Of a DNA stretch of 64,000 nt, positions 56,463-64,000 are shown piece by piece. The stretch's first letter is position 1, and each line of letters opens with the position of its first letter. A program made the position numbers and the translations under genes. The notes under the pieces are model-generated. The model worked only from the letters and a program-made list of their open reading frames with translations. It made no database searches and was not told the origin of the DNA. Source of the stretch: Planctomycetota bacterium (GTDB lineage: Bacteria > Planctomycetota > Brocadiia > Brocadiales > Brocadiaceae); NCBI GenBank assembly GCA_016873165.1, contig VGXV01000006.1, forward strand, positions 1 through 64,000. The letters run 5' to 3'.

Positions 56463-57300
56463 CGCGGCAGAAATTTCAGAAACCGTTTCACAACTTTGCC
56501 AGGATGCAAATTTTAATTTGGGTTCCGATGTTGTCAAGGCTTTGGCGCTTGCCCATGAAAAAGAAGAATCTCCTGTTGCAAAAGAAATTCTTTCCGAATT
56601 ATTAGAAAATGCAAAAATTGCCCGAAAAAATACAATGCCCTTATGCCAGGATACCGGAGTTGCTGTTGTATTCGTTGAAATGGGTCAAAATGTCGAGATT
56701 ATCGGCGGTTGCATCTACGATGCAATCAATGCAGGAGTTCATAAAGGATACAAAAAGGGGTTTTTGCGAAAATCTATCGTTGCAGATCCTCTCGGACGGA
56801 CGAATACAAATGATAATACCCCTGCTATTATTCATACAGAATTTGTCGCTGAAAATCATTTAAAGATCACTTTTATGGCAAAGGGCGGCGGATGCGAAAA
56901 TATGAGCAAAATCGCCATGCTAACCCCTGCCGATGGCAGGGAGGGATTGATTCATTTTGTTGTGGAAACGGTCGCACATGCAATGGCAAATCCATGCCCG
57001 CCGATTATTGTGGGAGTCGGAATGGGCGGGACATTTGATTATGCCGCCCTCCTGGCAAAAAAATCCTTGCTACGTCCCGTTGGCTCGGAAAATAAGAATC
57101 CTGACACGGCACAATTGGAAAAAGAACTTTTGGATAAAATAAATAATCTGGGGATAGGCGCACAAGGTTTAGGGGGCAGAATAACCGCCCTGGCAGTTCA
57201 TGTGGAAAGCCATCCTTGCCACATAGCAAGCCTTCCTGTCGCAGTCAATATAGACTGTCATTCTCATCGTGTAAAAACAGCAATATTGGGAAGTAAATAG
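56440..57300 (+). CDS. Class I fumarate hydratase (or tartrate dehydratase), alpha subunit
   Basis: 286 residues with the three cluster cysteines C69 (MPLCQDTG), C152 (GGCENMS) and C186 (ANPCPP) of the oxygen-sensitive 4Fe-4S hydro-lyases. Converts fumarate and malate (or L-tartrate). The beta subunit follows after two bases. It starts within the GNAT/POR-gamma gene. Its iron-sulfur cluster suits an anaerobe. Confidence 0.93.
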   Translation: MDTPIRINAAEISETVSQLCQDANFNLGSDVVKALALAHEKEESPVAKEILSELLENAKIARKNTMPLCQDTGVAVVFVEMGQNVEIIGGCIYDAINAGVHKGYKKGFLRKSIVADPLGRTNTNDNTPAIIHTEFVAENHLKITFMAKGGGCENMSKIAMLTPADGREGLIHFVVETVAHAMANPCPPIIVGVGMGGTFDYAALLAKKSLLRPVGSENKNPDTAQLEKELLDKINNLGIGAQGLGGRITALAVHVESHPCHIASLPVAVNIDCHSHRVKTAILGSK

Positions 57301-57302
57301 TT

Positions 57303-57887
57303 ATGACAAACATTATATCCATAAATACACCCCTGTCAGACTCTGTCGTCGAAAAACTGAAAATAGGGGATAAAGTCAAAATCAGCGGCATACTTTATAC
57401 TGCAAGAGACGCAGCACACAAAAGGCTTGCAAGCCTTGCTGAACAAGGCAAGGAATTGCCCTTTGACATAAAAAACCAGATTATTTATTACGTAGGTCCG
57501 AGTCCGGCGCCGCCAGGCATGCCTATCGGGTCGTGCGGACCGACCACGAGCTATCGAATGGACAAATATACGCCACTATTATTGTCTCTCGGATTAAAAG
57601 CAACCATTGGCAAAGGAAACCGTTCCGAAGAAGTGCTGGAAGCCATGAAAAAGTATAAGGCCGTCTATTTTGTCGCTACAGGCGGCGCTGCCGCATTACT
57701 GGCTCAATCAGTAAAAAAAGCAGAAATAGTGGCATATGAAGATTTGGGAACAGAAGCAATCAGGAAGCTGGAGGTTGAAAACTTTCCGGTAATTGTCGCA
57801 AATGATATTCATGGAAACGATTTATATAAAGAAGGTATTGTAACTTATTCAAAGACTTCCCTTTCTCATAGATCAAAAACAGCCTGA
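57303..57887 (+). CDS. Class I fumarate hydratase (or tartrate dehydratase), beta subunit
   Basis: 194 residues matching the Fumerase_C domain: GPSPAPPGMPIGSCGPTTSYRMD, TIGKGN, and VYFVATGGAAALLA. It forms the active enzyme with the alpha subunit. Two-subunit layout as in archaea and many anaerobes. It ends 76 bp from the convergent smr gene. Confidence 0.93.
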   Translation: MTNIISINTPLSDSVVEKLKIGDKVKISGILYTARDAAHKRLASLAEQGKELPFDIKNQIIYYVGPSPAPPGMPIGSCGPTTSYRMDKYTPLLLSLGLKATIGKGNRSEEVLEAMKKYKAVYFVATGGAAALLAQSVKKAEIVAYEDLGTEAIRKLEVENFPVIVANDIHGNDLYKEGIVTYSKTSLSHRSKTA

Positions 57888-57963
57888 GACCTTTATCCCC
57901 AATGAAAAACCAATACCCATTTATATATTTATATCTTCTCATAAAGAGATAAAATGCTATTCC

Positions 57964-58218
57964 TCAATGTTTAAACCGTACAAAAAACCTTCCAAAATTA
58001 TCCCGGTCTTTATCAATTCGATGATACATTCTTTTAATTTCCGAACGATTGAGAAACCTCAAAACAGTCTTCTTTAACTGTCCGGTTCCCTTCCCGGGAA
58101 TAATTTCCACGAGTGCAATTCTTTTCTCAACAGCTTCATTCATCACCCGGTTCAGTTCTTTTTCAATCAAAAGACCCTTCTTGCAAATCTCGTGTAAATC
58201 CAGTTTTAATTTTGCCAT
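57964..58218 (-). CDS. Small Smr-domain protein
   Basis: 84 residues consisting only of a Smr domain: KLDLH (5-9) and IIPGKGTGQLKK (about 39-50), the nuclease motif of MutS2-type proteins. It may act as a nicking nuclease or RNase on its own; small Smr proteins are poorly studied. It starts 4 bp after the stop of the HD-GYP gene. Confidence 0.85.
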   Translation of the reverse strand: MAKLKLDLHEICKKGLLIEKELNRVMNEAVEKRIALVEIIPGKGTGQLKKTVLRFLNRSEIKRMYHRIDKDRDNFGRFFVRFKH

Positions 58219-58222
58219 AGAT

Positions 58223-60193
58223 TCATTTTTTTTCTTTTTTCTTTTCTTCCAGATAATGTTCGTATACTTTTTCTTTTATCATCAGTTCCACAATATCTTT
58301 GTCCAACTCGCCATTATTTACCATAGATATCAATATTTGATATACTTTTTCCAATGGCATCGCCTTTTTGTATGGCCGGTCAGCAGCCGTAAGAGCTTCC
58401 GTAATATCGGTAACCGCCATTAAGCGGCCTTCAAATGGTATCTCATTCCCCTTAAGTCCCAGAGGATATCCTTTCCCATTAATATACTCATGATGCGCTC
58501 CGGCAAAGAACGGCACATTTTTGAGTTTCTTTGTAAAAGGAATTTGTTCAAGCATTTTCATTGTAACAACGGCATGATTCTGCATAACCTTTCTTTCCTC
58601 TTCCGTAATACTTCCCCTGCGGATAGAAAGGTTTTTCAATTCATTTTCAGTCAAATAATTCTGCTCATTTCCGTCTGCGTCTCTATACGTTAATTTGCTT
58701 ATCATTCTCAATCGTTCTAATTTATTATCTTCCAGAAATTCTCCCGGTTTGTTGCACTGGAGAACAAATTCTTTCATTTCCTTTAATTCGCATACCCTTC
58801 GCCGTGTTTCTTCCTCTAATTTTTCAATTTCGCCTTTTTCGGCATTTCTTTCCATCAACTCCAATCTTTTCTGGAGGTATGATTTTTCCGTCTGTTGTAT
58901 TAAATAATTAAACCTCAATTCCACGTAATAAATCCGGTCAAAAATCGTTTCAAGTTTATTTCCTTTTTCTACGATATTTACCGGGGTGGTAACTTTTCCA
59001 ATATCATGCATCCAGGCAGCCATTCTCAATTCATGCATCTGATTTTCGCCAAAATAAACATTTGCAAAAGGCCCTTCTTTTTGCTCATTAATTGTTTTCG
59101 CCATCATTAATGTCAGGTCTGCGACACGTTGAATATGCCCGCCGGTAACGGGTGATTTTTCGTCAATCGCAGTGGCCATTACCTTTACAAACGAGCTAAA
59201 CAATTCTTCCATGTCTCTAATCAGCTTTGCATTCGTAAATGCAACTGCTGCCTGGGAAGCGAGAGAATGTATAAGATTCTCATAATCAGCAGAAAAGGGA
59301 ATCACGTCTCCCGTGCGTTTGTCCTGCGCATTAATAAGCTGAAGAACCCCAATAACATCGTCCTCATGGTTTTTCATGGGAACCACAAGCATGGATTTTG
59401 TCCGATATTTAGTGGCCGAATCAAATTTTTTTGGCCCTGTAAAATCAAACAATTGAGAATCATACACATCGGGAATATTAACAATGACATCGTTAATTGC
59501 AGTATATGCAGAGACATTAGACTCTTTTAATTCAACCGGCGGAAATGTTATTTCATTACCGGAGACTCCTCCCATTCTGATTTTCATGGAAACATTTTGC
59601 AGGATTTTAAATTTCAGGTACTCACCTTCTTTAATATAGAGCGTACCTGCGTCAGCATTCGTAAACTCACGAGCTTCATCAACAATCATTTCAAGCAATT
59701 TATCCAGATTTCTCTCTCCGGAAAGAGCGCGCCCGATATCAACAAGCTTCGTTATTAAATTTTTCAGATCTTTTGTGTAATTTTCATTCTCGTTTTTGTT
59801 TTTTATAAATATGGCTATTTTCTTATCTTCCTCGAAAATGTGTTTTTCTATCCAGTCACATACTTGCTGCCGTATTTGTACTATCAGGTTTACCGTAATA
59901 TCGTGATTATTTATTTTCTTTTCTAAAGTAAGAATGTCTTTTTTAAACTGCAGATGTTCGTTCTTGTGCTTTCTCAGATCATCATAATGTTCACTCAACA
60001 TTAAAAGTTCCTCATCGCGGAAATGCTTCACCACATACCACGACAGATACTCCAGCACTTCTAATGCCGCTTTCCCGCCGTTGCCCGTTTCTATTTCATC
60101 AAGAAATGCATTCATCCTTTTGAAAATTTCTTTGTGCTGTTCATCAACTGATAAAATACCAGTAGCTAAATCATCTCTCCATTGAAATTTCAT
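58223..60193 (-). CDS. Hemerythrin-GAF-HD-GYP cyclic-di-GMP phosphodiesterase-type regulator
   Basis: 656 residues in three parts. A bacteriohemerythrin domain (1-130; ligands H20, H57, E61, H76 or H80, H118, D123) should bind oxygen at a di-iron site. A GAF domain (about 150-325) follows, then an HD-GYP domain (about 335-640) with HDIGK (396-400) and HHEYINGKGYP (567-577). Between HD and GYP motifs an unusual insert of about 100 residues rich in Glu/Lys (about 415-515) looks coiled-coil. It probably lowers cyclic-di-GMP in response to oxygen or ligand. No response-regulator receiver domain is present. Confidence 0.92.
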   Translation of the reverse strand: MKFQWRDDLATGILSVDEQHKEIFKRMNAFLDEIETGNGGKAALEVLEYLSWYVVKHFRDEELLMLSEHYDDLRKHKNEHLQFKKDILTLEKKINNHDITVNLIVQIRQQVCDWIEKHIFEEDKKIAIFIKNKNENENYTKDLKNLITKLVDIGRALSGERNLDKLLEMIVDEAREFTNADAGTLYIKEGEYLKFKILQNVSMKIRMGGVSGNEITFPPVELKESNVSAYTAINDVIVNIPDVYDSQLFDFTGPKKFDSATKYRTKSMLVVPMKNHEDDVIGVLQLINAQDKRTGDVIPFSADYENLIHSLASQAAVAFTNAKLIRDMEELFSSFVKVMATAIDEKSPVTGGHIQRVADLTLMMAKTINEQKEGPFANVYFGENQMHELRMAAWMHDIGKVTTPVNIVEKGNKLETIFDRIYYVELRFNYLIQQTEKSYLQKRLELMERNAEKGEIEKLEEETRRRVCELKEMKEFVLQCNKPGEFLEDNKLERLRMISKLTYRDADGNEQNYLTENELKNLSIRRGSITEEERKVMQNHAVVTMKMLEQIPFTKKLKNVPFFAGAHHEYINGKGYPLGLKGNEIPFEGRLMAVTDITEALTAADRPYKKAMPLEKVYQILISMVNNGELDKDIVELMIKEKVYEHYLEEKKKEKK

Positions 60194-60522
60194 GTGCCTG
60201 CCCTCACAAAATATTGTGGGTTTGTAATTGTTTTAAAATCAGGAAAACGACAGAATGATATAAGAATAAGAACGAAAAAAGTCTATCAAATACGATGGAT
60301 GAGTGCAAGTGCTATATTATTAAGAACATAAAAGAATTGCATCTTGCAGTCTATGAGAAAATAACGCTTTTTTGACATCACGTCTTTTTTTTTACAAGAA
60401 AATCTTGGCATTTTTGCCAGAAATGATGATAATATTCTGGCTTTGTATCTTATCTTTTATCTTCTTCCCATTTTGGAATATAGGCATTTAAAAAACCATT
60501 TTATTATCTGCTTATCGTATTT
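60194..60522. other. 329-bp divergent gap between HD-GYP and protease genes
   Basis: Nothing coding. It holds a promoter candidate for the protease gene (60405-60433) and a short palindrome TGGCA-TTTT-TGCCA at 60406-60419 overlapping it. Confidence 0.4.
60405..60433 (+). promoter_or_regulatory. Promoter candidate for the Ste24-type protease gene
   Basis: TTGGCA (60405-60410), 17 bp, GATAAT (60428-60433), 90 bp before the ATG. The -35 region lies in a 5-bp palindrome that could bind a regulator. Confidence 0.4.
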
Positions 60523-61773
60523 ATGGAAACCTATCTCACCGTTGTATTCATTGCATATATTTGTGTGGTAATTGCAGGATACTGGCTGGACTACCTTAAT
60601 CTTTCACACTTAAAAAAAGAAGGGAACAAAATCCCTCCTGACTTTGAGGGTTATATAGACCAGGAATTACTCAATAAGACACAGCGGTACATTATTGAAA
60701 ATACTAAATTCGATTTTATCAGCTCTCTTTTCCATAATGCAATTTTACTGGTATTCCTCTTCGGAGGGCTGCTTAATACTTACAATTCATGGATGGCTTC
60801 ACTGAAAATGCCCTTTATTATTTCAGGATTAATCTTTTTTTTGATTTTGCTGTATGCCGATACCATCATCATGATTCCCTTCAAATGGTATCAGACTTTT
60901 GTTATTGAGAATAAATACGGCTTCACCACCTCAACTATGAAGCTATGGCTAACAGACCTCTGGAAATCGCTCCTGATAACTACCATCATTATATCTTTGA
61001 TAATTTCAATAGGATTCCTCATTGTGCAGGCAAGTCCTGACCTGTGGTGGCTCTGGATCTGGTGTTTTTTCTTATGCTTCAGCATTCTTATGATGTATGT
61101 ATTCCCTTATGTAATAGCGCCGGTCTTCAATAAATTTACTCCTGTGGAAGACGAATCGCTTCAGGAAGGAATACGGGGACTTATGAAAAAGGCAGGCATC
61201 ACCGTAAAGAGTGTGTTTAAGATGGACGCGTCAAAGAGGACGAAACACACAAATGCGTATTTTACCGGCATTGGCAAGGTAAAAAGAATTGTCCTCTACG
61301 ATACGTTGCTTGAGAAAATGGAAAAGGACGAAATACTATCGGTGCTTGCGCACGAAGCAGGACACTGGAAGAAAAAACATCTTTTAAAACACCTTATTGT
61401 TTCAGAAATAATTGCAATAATCGTAGTGTTCGTGTCGTTCAAAATAATGCAAACGGAAGGTCTCATACATCTCTTTCATTTAAAAGAAAGCACCTTTTTC
61501 GCAAAGATCGTTCTTATTGGATTTTTAGGCTCTATCGTATCATTCCCTTTTACCCCCCTTCCCCTCTATTTTTCAAGAAAACACGAATATGAGGCCGACA
61601 CATTTTCCTATGACATTACAAAAGACCGCAAAAGTATGATAAGTACGCTCGTAAAGCTTTCCAAAGATAATCTTTCTAACCTCTACCCACATCCGCTCTA
61701 TGCGGCTTTTCATTATTCTCATCCGCCGGTGTTAGAAAGAATAAAAGAACTTAAAGCTGAAAATAACGCATAG
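60523..61773 (+). CDS. Ste24-type M48 membrane zinc protease
   Basis: 416 residues with several membrane helices, HEAGH (277-281) and a downstream EYEAD (about 355-359) as third zinc ligand, matching the CAAX protease/Ste24 branch of M48. In bacteria such proteins take part in membrane protein quality control; no prenylation role is implied. It pairs functionally with FtsH at 5018 only in general terms. Confidence 0.93.
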   Translation: METYLTVVFIAYICVVIAGYWLDYLNLSHLKKEGNKIPPDFEGYIDQELLNKTQRYIIENTKFDFISSLFHNAILLVFLFGGLLNTYNSWMASLKMPFIISGLIFFLILLYADTIIMIPFKWYQTFVIENKYGFTTSTMKLWLTDLWKSLLITTIIISLIISIGFLIVQASPDLWWLWIWCFFLCFSILMMYVFPYVIAPVFNKFTPVEDESLQEGIRGLMKKAGITVKSVFKMDASKRTKHTNAYFTGIGKVKRIVLYDTLLEKMEKDEILSVLAHEAGHWKKKHLLKHLIVSEIIAIIVVFVSFKIMQTEGLIHLFHLKESTFFAKIVLIGFLGSIVSFPFTPLPLYFSRKHEYEADTFSYDITKDRKSMISTLVKLSKDNLSNLYPHPLYAAFHYSHPPVLERIKELKAENNA

Positions 61774-62114
61774 CGAAAATAACACACATGGGAGTATAAA
61801 AAGCAGAAAAATTTGATTGTATACGCCTTTTTATAGAATAAAAATCATTTATTTAATTTTTTCCCATTTATTATTGCATCACTCCCGACATCTTTCTGTA
61901 GTTTTTTTCTGTTAGGAAGTGTGGCAGAACGGGTAATCCGGCAATCACCGAGTCCTGTTCTTGGTTCCTTCAAAATAAGAGTAATAGAAGAAAGTTGTTT
62001 TTCACTTTAAAAAAACAATGCCGCCGAGTTTAAAAGTGGCAGATGTTCCTGCTATTCATATTACTTGTGGATACCGTATAAACCTTTTGGTTTAAAATAA
62101 ACTGAAAAAACAGA
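61774..62114. other. 341-bp gap before the last radical SAM gene
   Basis: AT-rich, no gene seen. A segment near 62030 (GTGGCAGATGTTCCT) resembles the window-end repeat around 63985 and may be a decayed copy. Confidence 0.4.
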
Positions 62115-63536
62115 ATGAAAGATATATTACATAAAAATGTTTTATTAGTTGGCGCCACAACTGGTATGGCAACAAATGGATTGCTTTATTTGACCTCTTA
62201 TTTATACCGTAACGGCATTAATGCTCTATGTCAATTGCGCGATAATAACACTTCCGACGATGCCTTGAAAACAAATATTTTTCGGCTCTTGATAGAACAT
62301 CATCCCACATTAGTGGGTGTTAGTATAAAATGGTTTCAACATATAGCACGCGGCTTGAGAATTTGCAATCTGGTAAAAAGTTACTCGCATTCAATTAAGG
62401 TGGTTGTAGGCGGTAATACGGCATCTTATTTCCGGTATGATATTATCCATAATGAAAATGTTGATTATATCATTTGCGGGGATGGAGAACTGCCATTGTT
62501 AATGCTCTGCCAGGGGAAAGATGAAATCCCTAATTTTGTATATAAAGAACATCGTCAGGTTAAAGAAACAGGCTTCCAATATATTCATAATCATGAGAAT
62601 TCCGAAAAGATATTTATTTCCGACATTGGCAAAATTGTTATTGAGAAGGATGATTTTTCTTCCTTTTCGTATCTTTATATTAATACGGGAAAAGGCTGCA
62701 ACCAGAACTGTTTTTATTGCGGGGGAAGCCTACAGACACAAATTAATACGTTCAACAGGAAAGTGCCTTTTTACCGGCCTGTAAAATCCGTGCGTAAAGA
62801 TATTTTGGAGTCTGTTAGATATACCGATACATTGATGTTCGATTTCGAGATAATCGGCGTCGTTCCCTATAATATCTACGAGCAATCTTTTTCGGGTATT
62901 GATCTTAAAACGAAAAATGGTTTTTTTTATTGCTGGGTGTTACCTGCAGATAATTTAATTAAGCTGTTAGCATTAACATTTAATAAAGTTCAACTTATGA
63001 TTGACATAGCCAGTTTATCTGAAAACCATCGACTAATACTACGGGAAAAAGGCATGATAAAAGAACAACCTACCGATGAACAACTCTTTAATATCCTGAG
63101 ACATTGTAGTGAATTCAAAAATGTGTCGGTAGGTTTCTCTTGTATCCTTGGAATGCCTTTTATGGAACATGGTGATATCGGCGCCGGGGAAGAGTGGATT
63201 AAAAATATAACAGACAATTTTCCGTCCTTCAATTTCTTGGAATTTGGCAGACTTCACGCCCAACCCGGAGCGCCAATGCTGTCAACTTACGAAGATTTTG
63301 GAATGAATGTTCCGGCTTTATCTTTTCATGACTATTACAAAGTAAGTGAAATGAATTTGGAACAGGGATCCTACCCTGACATAGGACACTTAAAATATCC
63401 TCAAATTACTTACAAGGATGAAAAGTTAAACAAAGCCATTACGCTGCATTCAAAAAACATTCTTATGATGATGCAAAGATATTATAGAGAGAAAGAGAAA
63501 ACCTGCCTGTTCGGTAAGTGTTCTTTACTGATTTAA
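62115..63536 (+). CDS. B12-binding-like radical SAM protein
   Basis: 473 residues. An N-terminal cobalamin-type domain (about 8-140, NGLLYLTSYLYRNG and VVGGNTAS) precedes a radical SAM motif CNQNCFYC (C195, C199, C202). It is more divergent than the three other radical SAM proteins here, and the C-terminus ends in Cys (CLFGKCSLLI). Substrate unknown; it is flanked by non-coding, repeat-rich DNA. Confidence 0.85.
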   Translation: MKDILHKNVLLVGATTGMATNGLLYLTSYLYRNGINALCQLRDNNTSDDALKTNIFRLLIEHHPTLVGVSIKWFQHIARGLRICNLVKSYSHSIKVVVGGNTASYFRYDIIHNENVDYIICGDGELPLLMLCQGKDEIPNFVYKEHRQVKETGFQYIHNHENSEKIFISDIGKIVIEKDDFSSFSYLYINTGKGCNQNCFYCGGSLQTQINTFNRKVPFYRPVKSVRKDILESVRYTDTLMFDFEIIGVVPYNIYEQSFSGIDLKTKNGFFYCWVLPADNLIKLLALTFNKVQLMIDIASLSENHRLILREKGMIKEQPTDEQLFNILRHCSEFKNVSVGFSCILGMPFMEHGDIGAGEEWIKNITDNFPSFNFLEFGRLHAQPGAPMLSTYEDFGMNVPALSFHDYYKVSEMNLEQGSYPDIGHLKYPQITYKDEKLNKAITLHSKNILMMMQRYYREKEKTCLFGKCSLLI

Positions 63537-64000
63537 TATCTATCGCGAAATGGTACTGTAGGGTTGGGGAGAATGGAATGAAACCCAACATACGGGTAAT
63601 ACTTGGATTTCAAAAACTGTTGCATTTCGTTTCACCTTGCTTTCCGGCAAACAAGGCATCAAACTGCCGAAATTATTATTAAACCTCATTCAGGGAGTTA
63701 TTTTTTTACAATATGTGAGTAGCCAGCGCCAAACATTAAACCACTTTCACAACTCGCATGACATCCGCTACCCGATCAAATCATAAATAGCCCCTATTAA
63801 ATCTACGCTAATCACAAATCAAGGTTTGACACCAGTTCCCAGCAACTCATCTTGCGAAAAAAAAAGAAAAACATGGGGTCAAACCTAATCTATTGACAAT
63901 AAAGAGTTATCGTAGGTTGGGTTGAGGCGCGAAACCCAACACCCTGCGATAAATAGGGACAGCGGCTGTTTATTTTCATAAAAATGGCAGATGTCCCTAT
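63537..64000. other. Repeat-rich non-coding window end
   Basis: No gene seen. It holds two GGTTGGG/AAACCCAAC palindromes (63556-63591 and 63909-63950), an imperfect pair AGGTTTGAC/GTCAAACCT around 63822-63880, and the start of an inverted-repeat element (63953-64000) probably cut by the window edge. Confidence 0.5.
63909..64000. repeat. REP-like palindrome and inverted-repeat element with AAATAGGGACAGCG
   Basis: 63909-63950 is an imperfect palindrome around GTTGGGTT/AAACCCAAC. Next, ATAGGGACA (63953-63961) and TGTCCCTAT (63992-64000) are perfect 9-bp inverted repeats. Its first 14 bases match 4174-4187. Confidence 0.6.

Noticed and set aside
60404-60420. Sigma54-type promoter at TTGGCATTTTTGCC
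   Set aside because: The GG and GC elements are only seven bases apart; sigma54 sites need ten.

Overview
The window looks like chromosome of a low-GC planctomycete, most likely an anammox bacterium (Brocadiales: Kuenenia, Brocadia or Jettenia type). The evidence is a Rieske protein paired with a cytochrome b fused to a di-haem cytochrome c, a neighbouring System II cytochrome c maturation pair (CcsA/CcsB), and a large surface-glycan locus in which tetratricopeptide (TPR) repeats are fused to glycosyltransferases and methyltransferases. The lineage is inferred from gene content; no rRNA is present to settle it.

Layout. (1) 1-4670 is a mobile island at a tRNA-Pro(GGG) gene: a 989-aa protein joining a RecB/Cas4-like nuclease and an RNase H-like exonuclease to an IS66-type DDE transposase, an IS200/IS605 element, and a decayed tyrosine integrase that reads into the tRNA. 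(2) 4751-6925 is ftsH, preceded by a perfect sigma70 consensus promoter and a 150-bp inverted-repeat element lying in its presumed leader. (3) 6937-14900 on the minus strand is an information-processing operon, nusA-infB-ylxP-rbfA, continuing into hisG, a TPR lipoprotein and yebC; nusA is preceded by a promoter, a structured leader and an intrinsic terminator. (4) 15025-23271 on the plus strand carries a TrpG/PabA glutaminase, pyrF, a YceI protein, the Rieske/cytochrome b-c complex, tRNA-Cys, tRNA-Leu, a parvulin lipoprotein and ccsA/ccsB.

(5) 23273-53368 is the glycan locus, minus strand up to 46010 and plus strand from 46846. It holds two GT2-TPR proteins, a ColD-like PLP dehydrase (His in place of Lys), the GDP-heptose enzymes HddC and HddA, a split transketolase, two sugar epimerases/reductases, an oxidoreductase/aminotransferase/acyltransferase trio, two B12-binding radical SAM proteins, and several very large TPR-GT, TPR-methyltransferase and GT-methyltransferase-GT proteins. 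Together these suggest synthesis, branching, amidation, acylation and methylation of unusual sugars for an outer-surface glycan, possibly S-layer glycoprotein. (6) 53380-64000 has a second inverted-repeat element, another radical SAM protein, a dead gmd fragment, a GNAT/POR-gamma fusion overlapping class I fumarate hydratase genes, a small Smr protein, a hemerythrin-GAF-HD-GYP regulator, a Ste24-type protease, a fourth radical SAM protein and repeat-rich DNA at the end.

Most exciting candidates: the nuclease-exonuclease-transposase fusion; the TPR-fused glycosylation toolkit with a ColD-like/transketolase pair that could make a branched deoxysugar; the GNAT-oxidoreductase gamma fusion; the nusA leader; and the inverted-repeat element between the ftsH promoter and gene.
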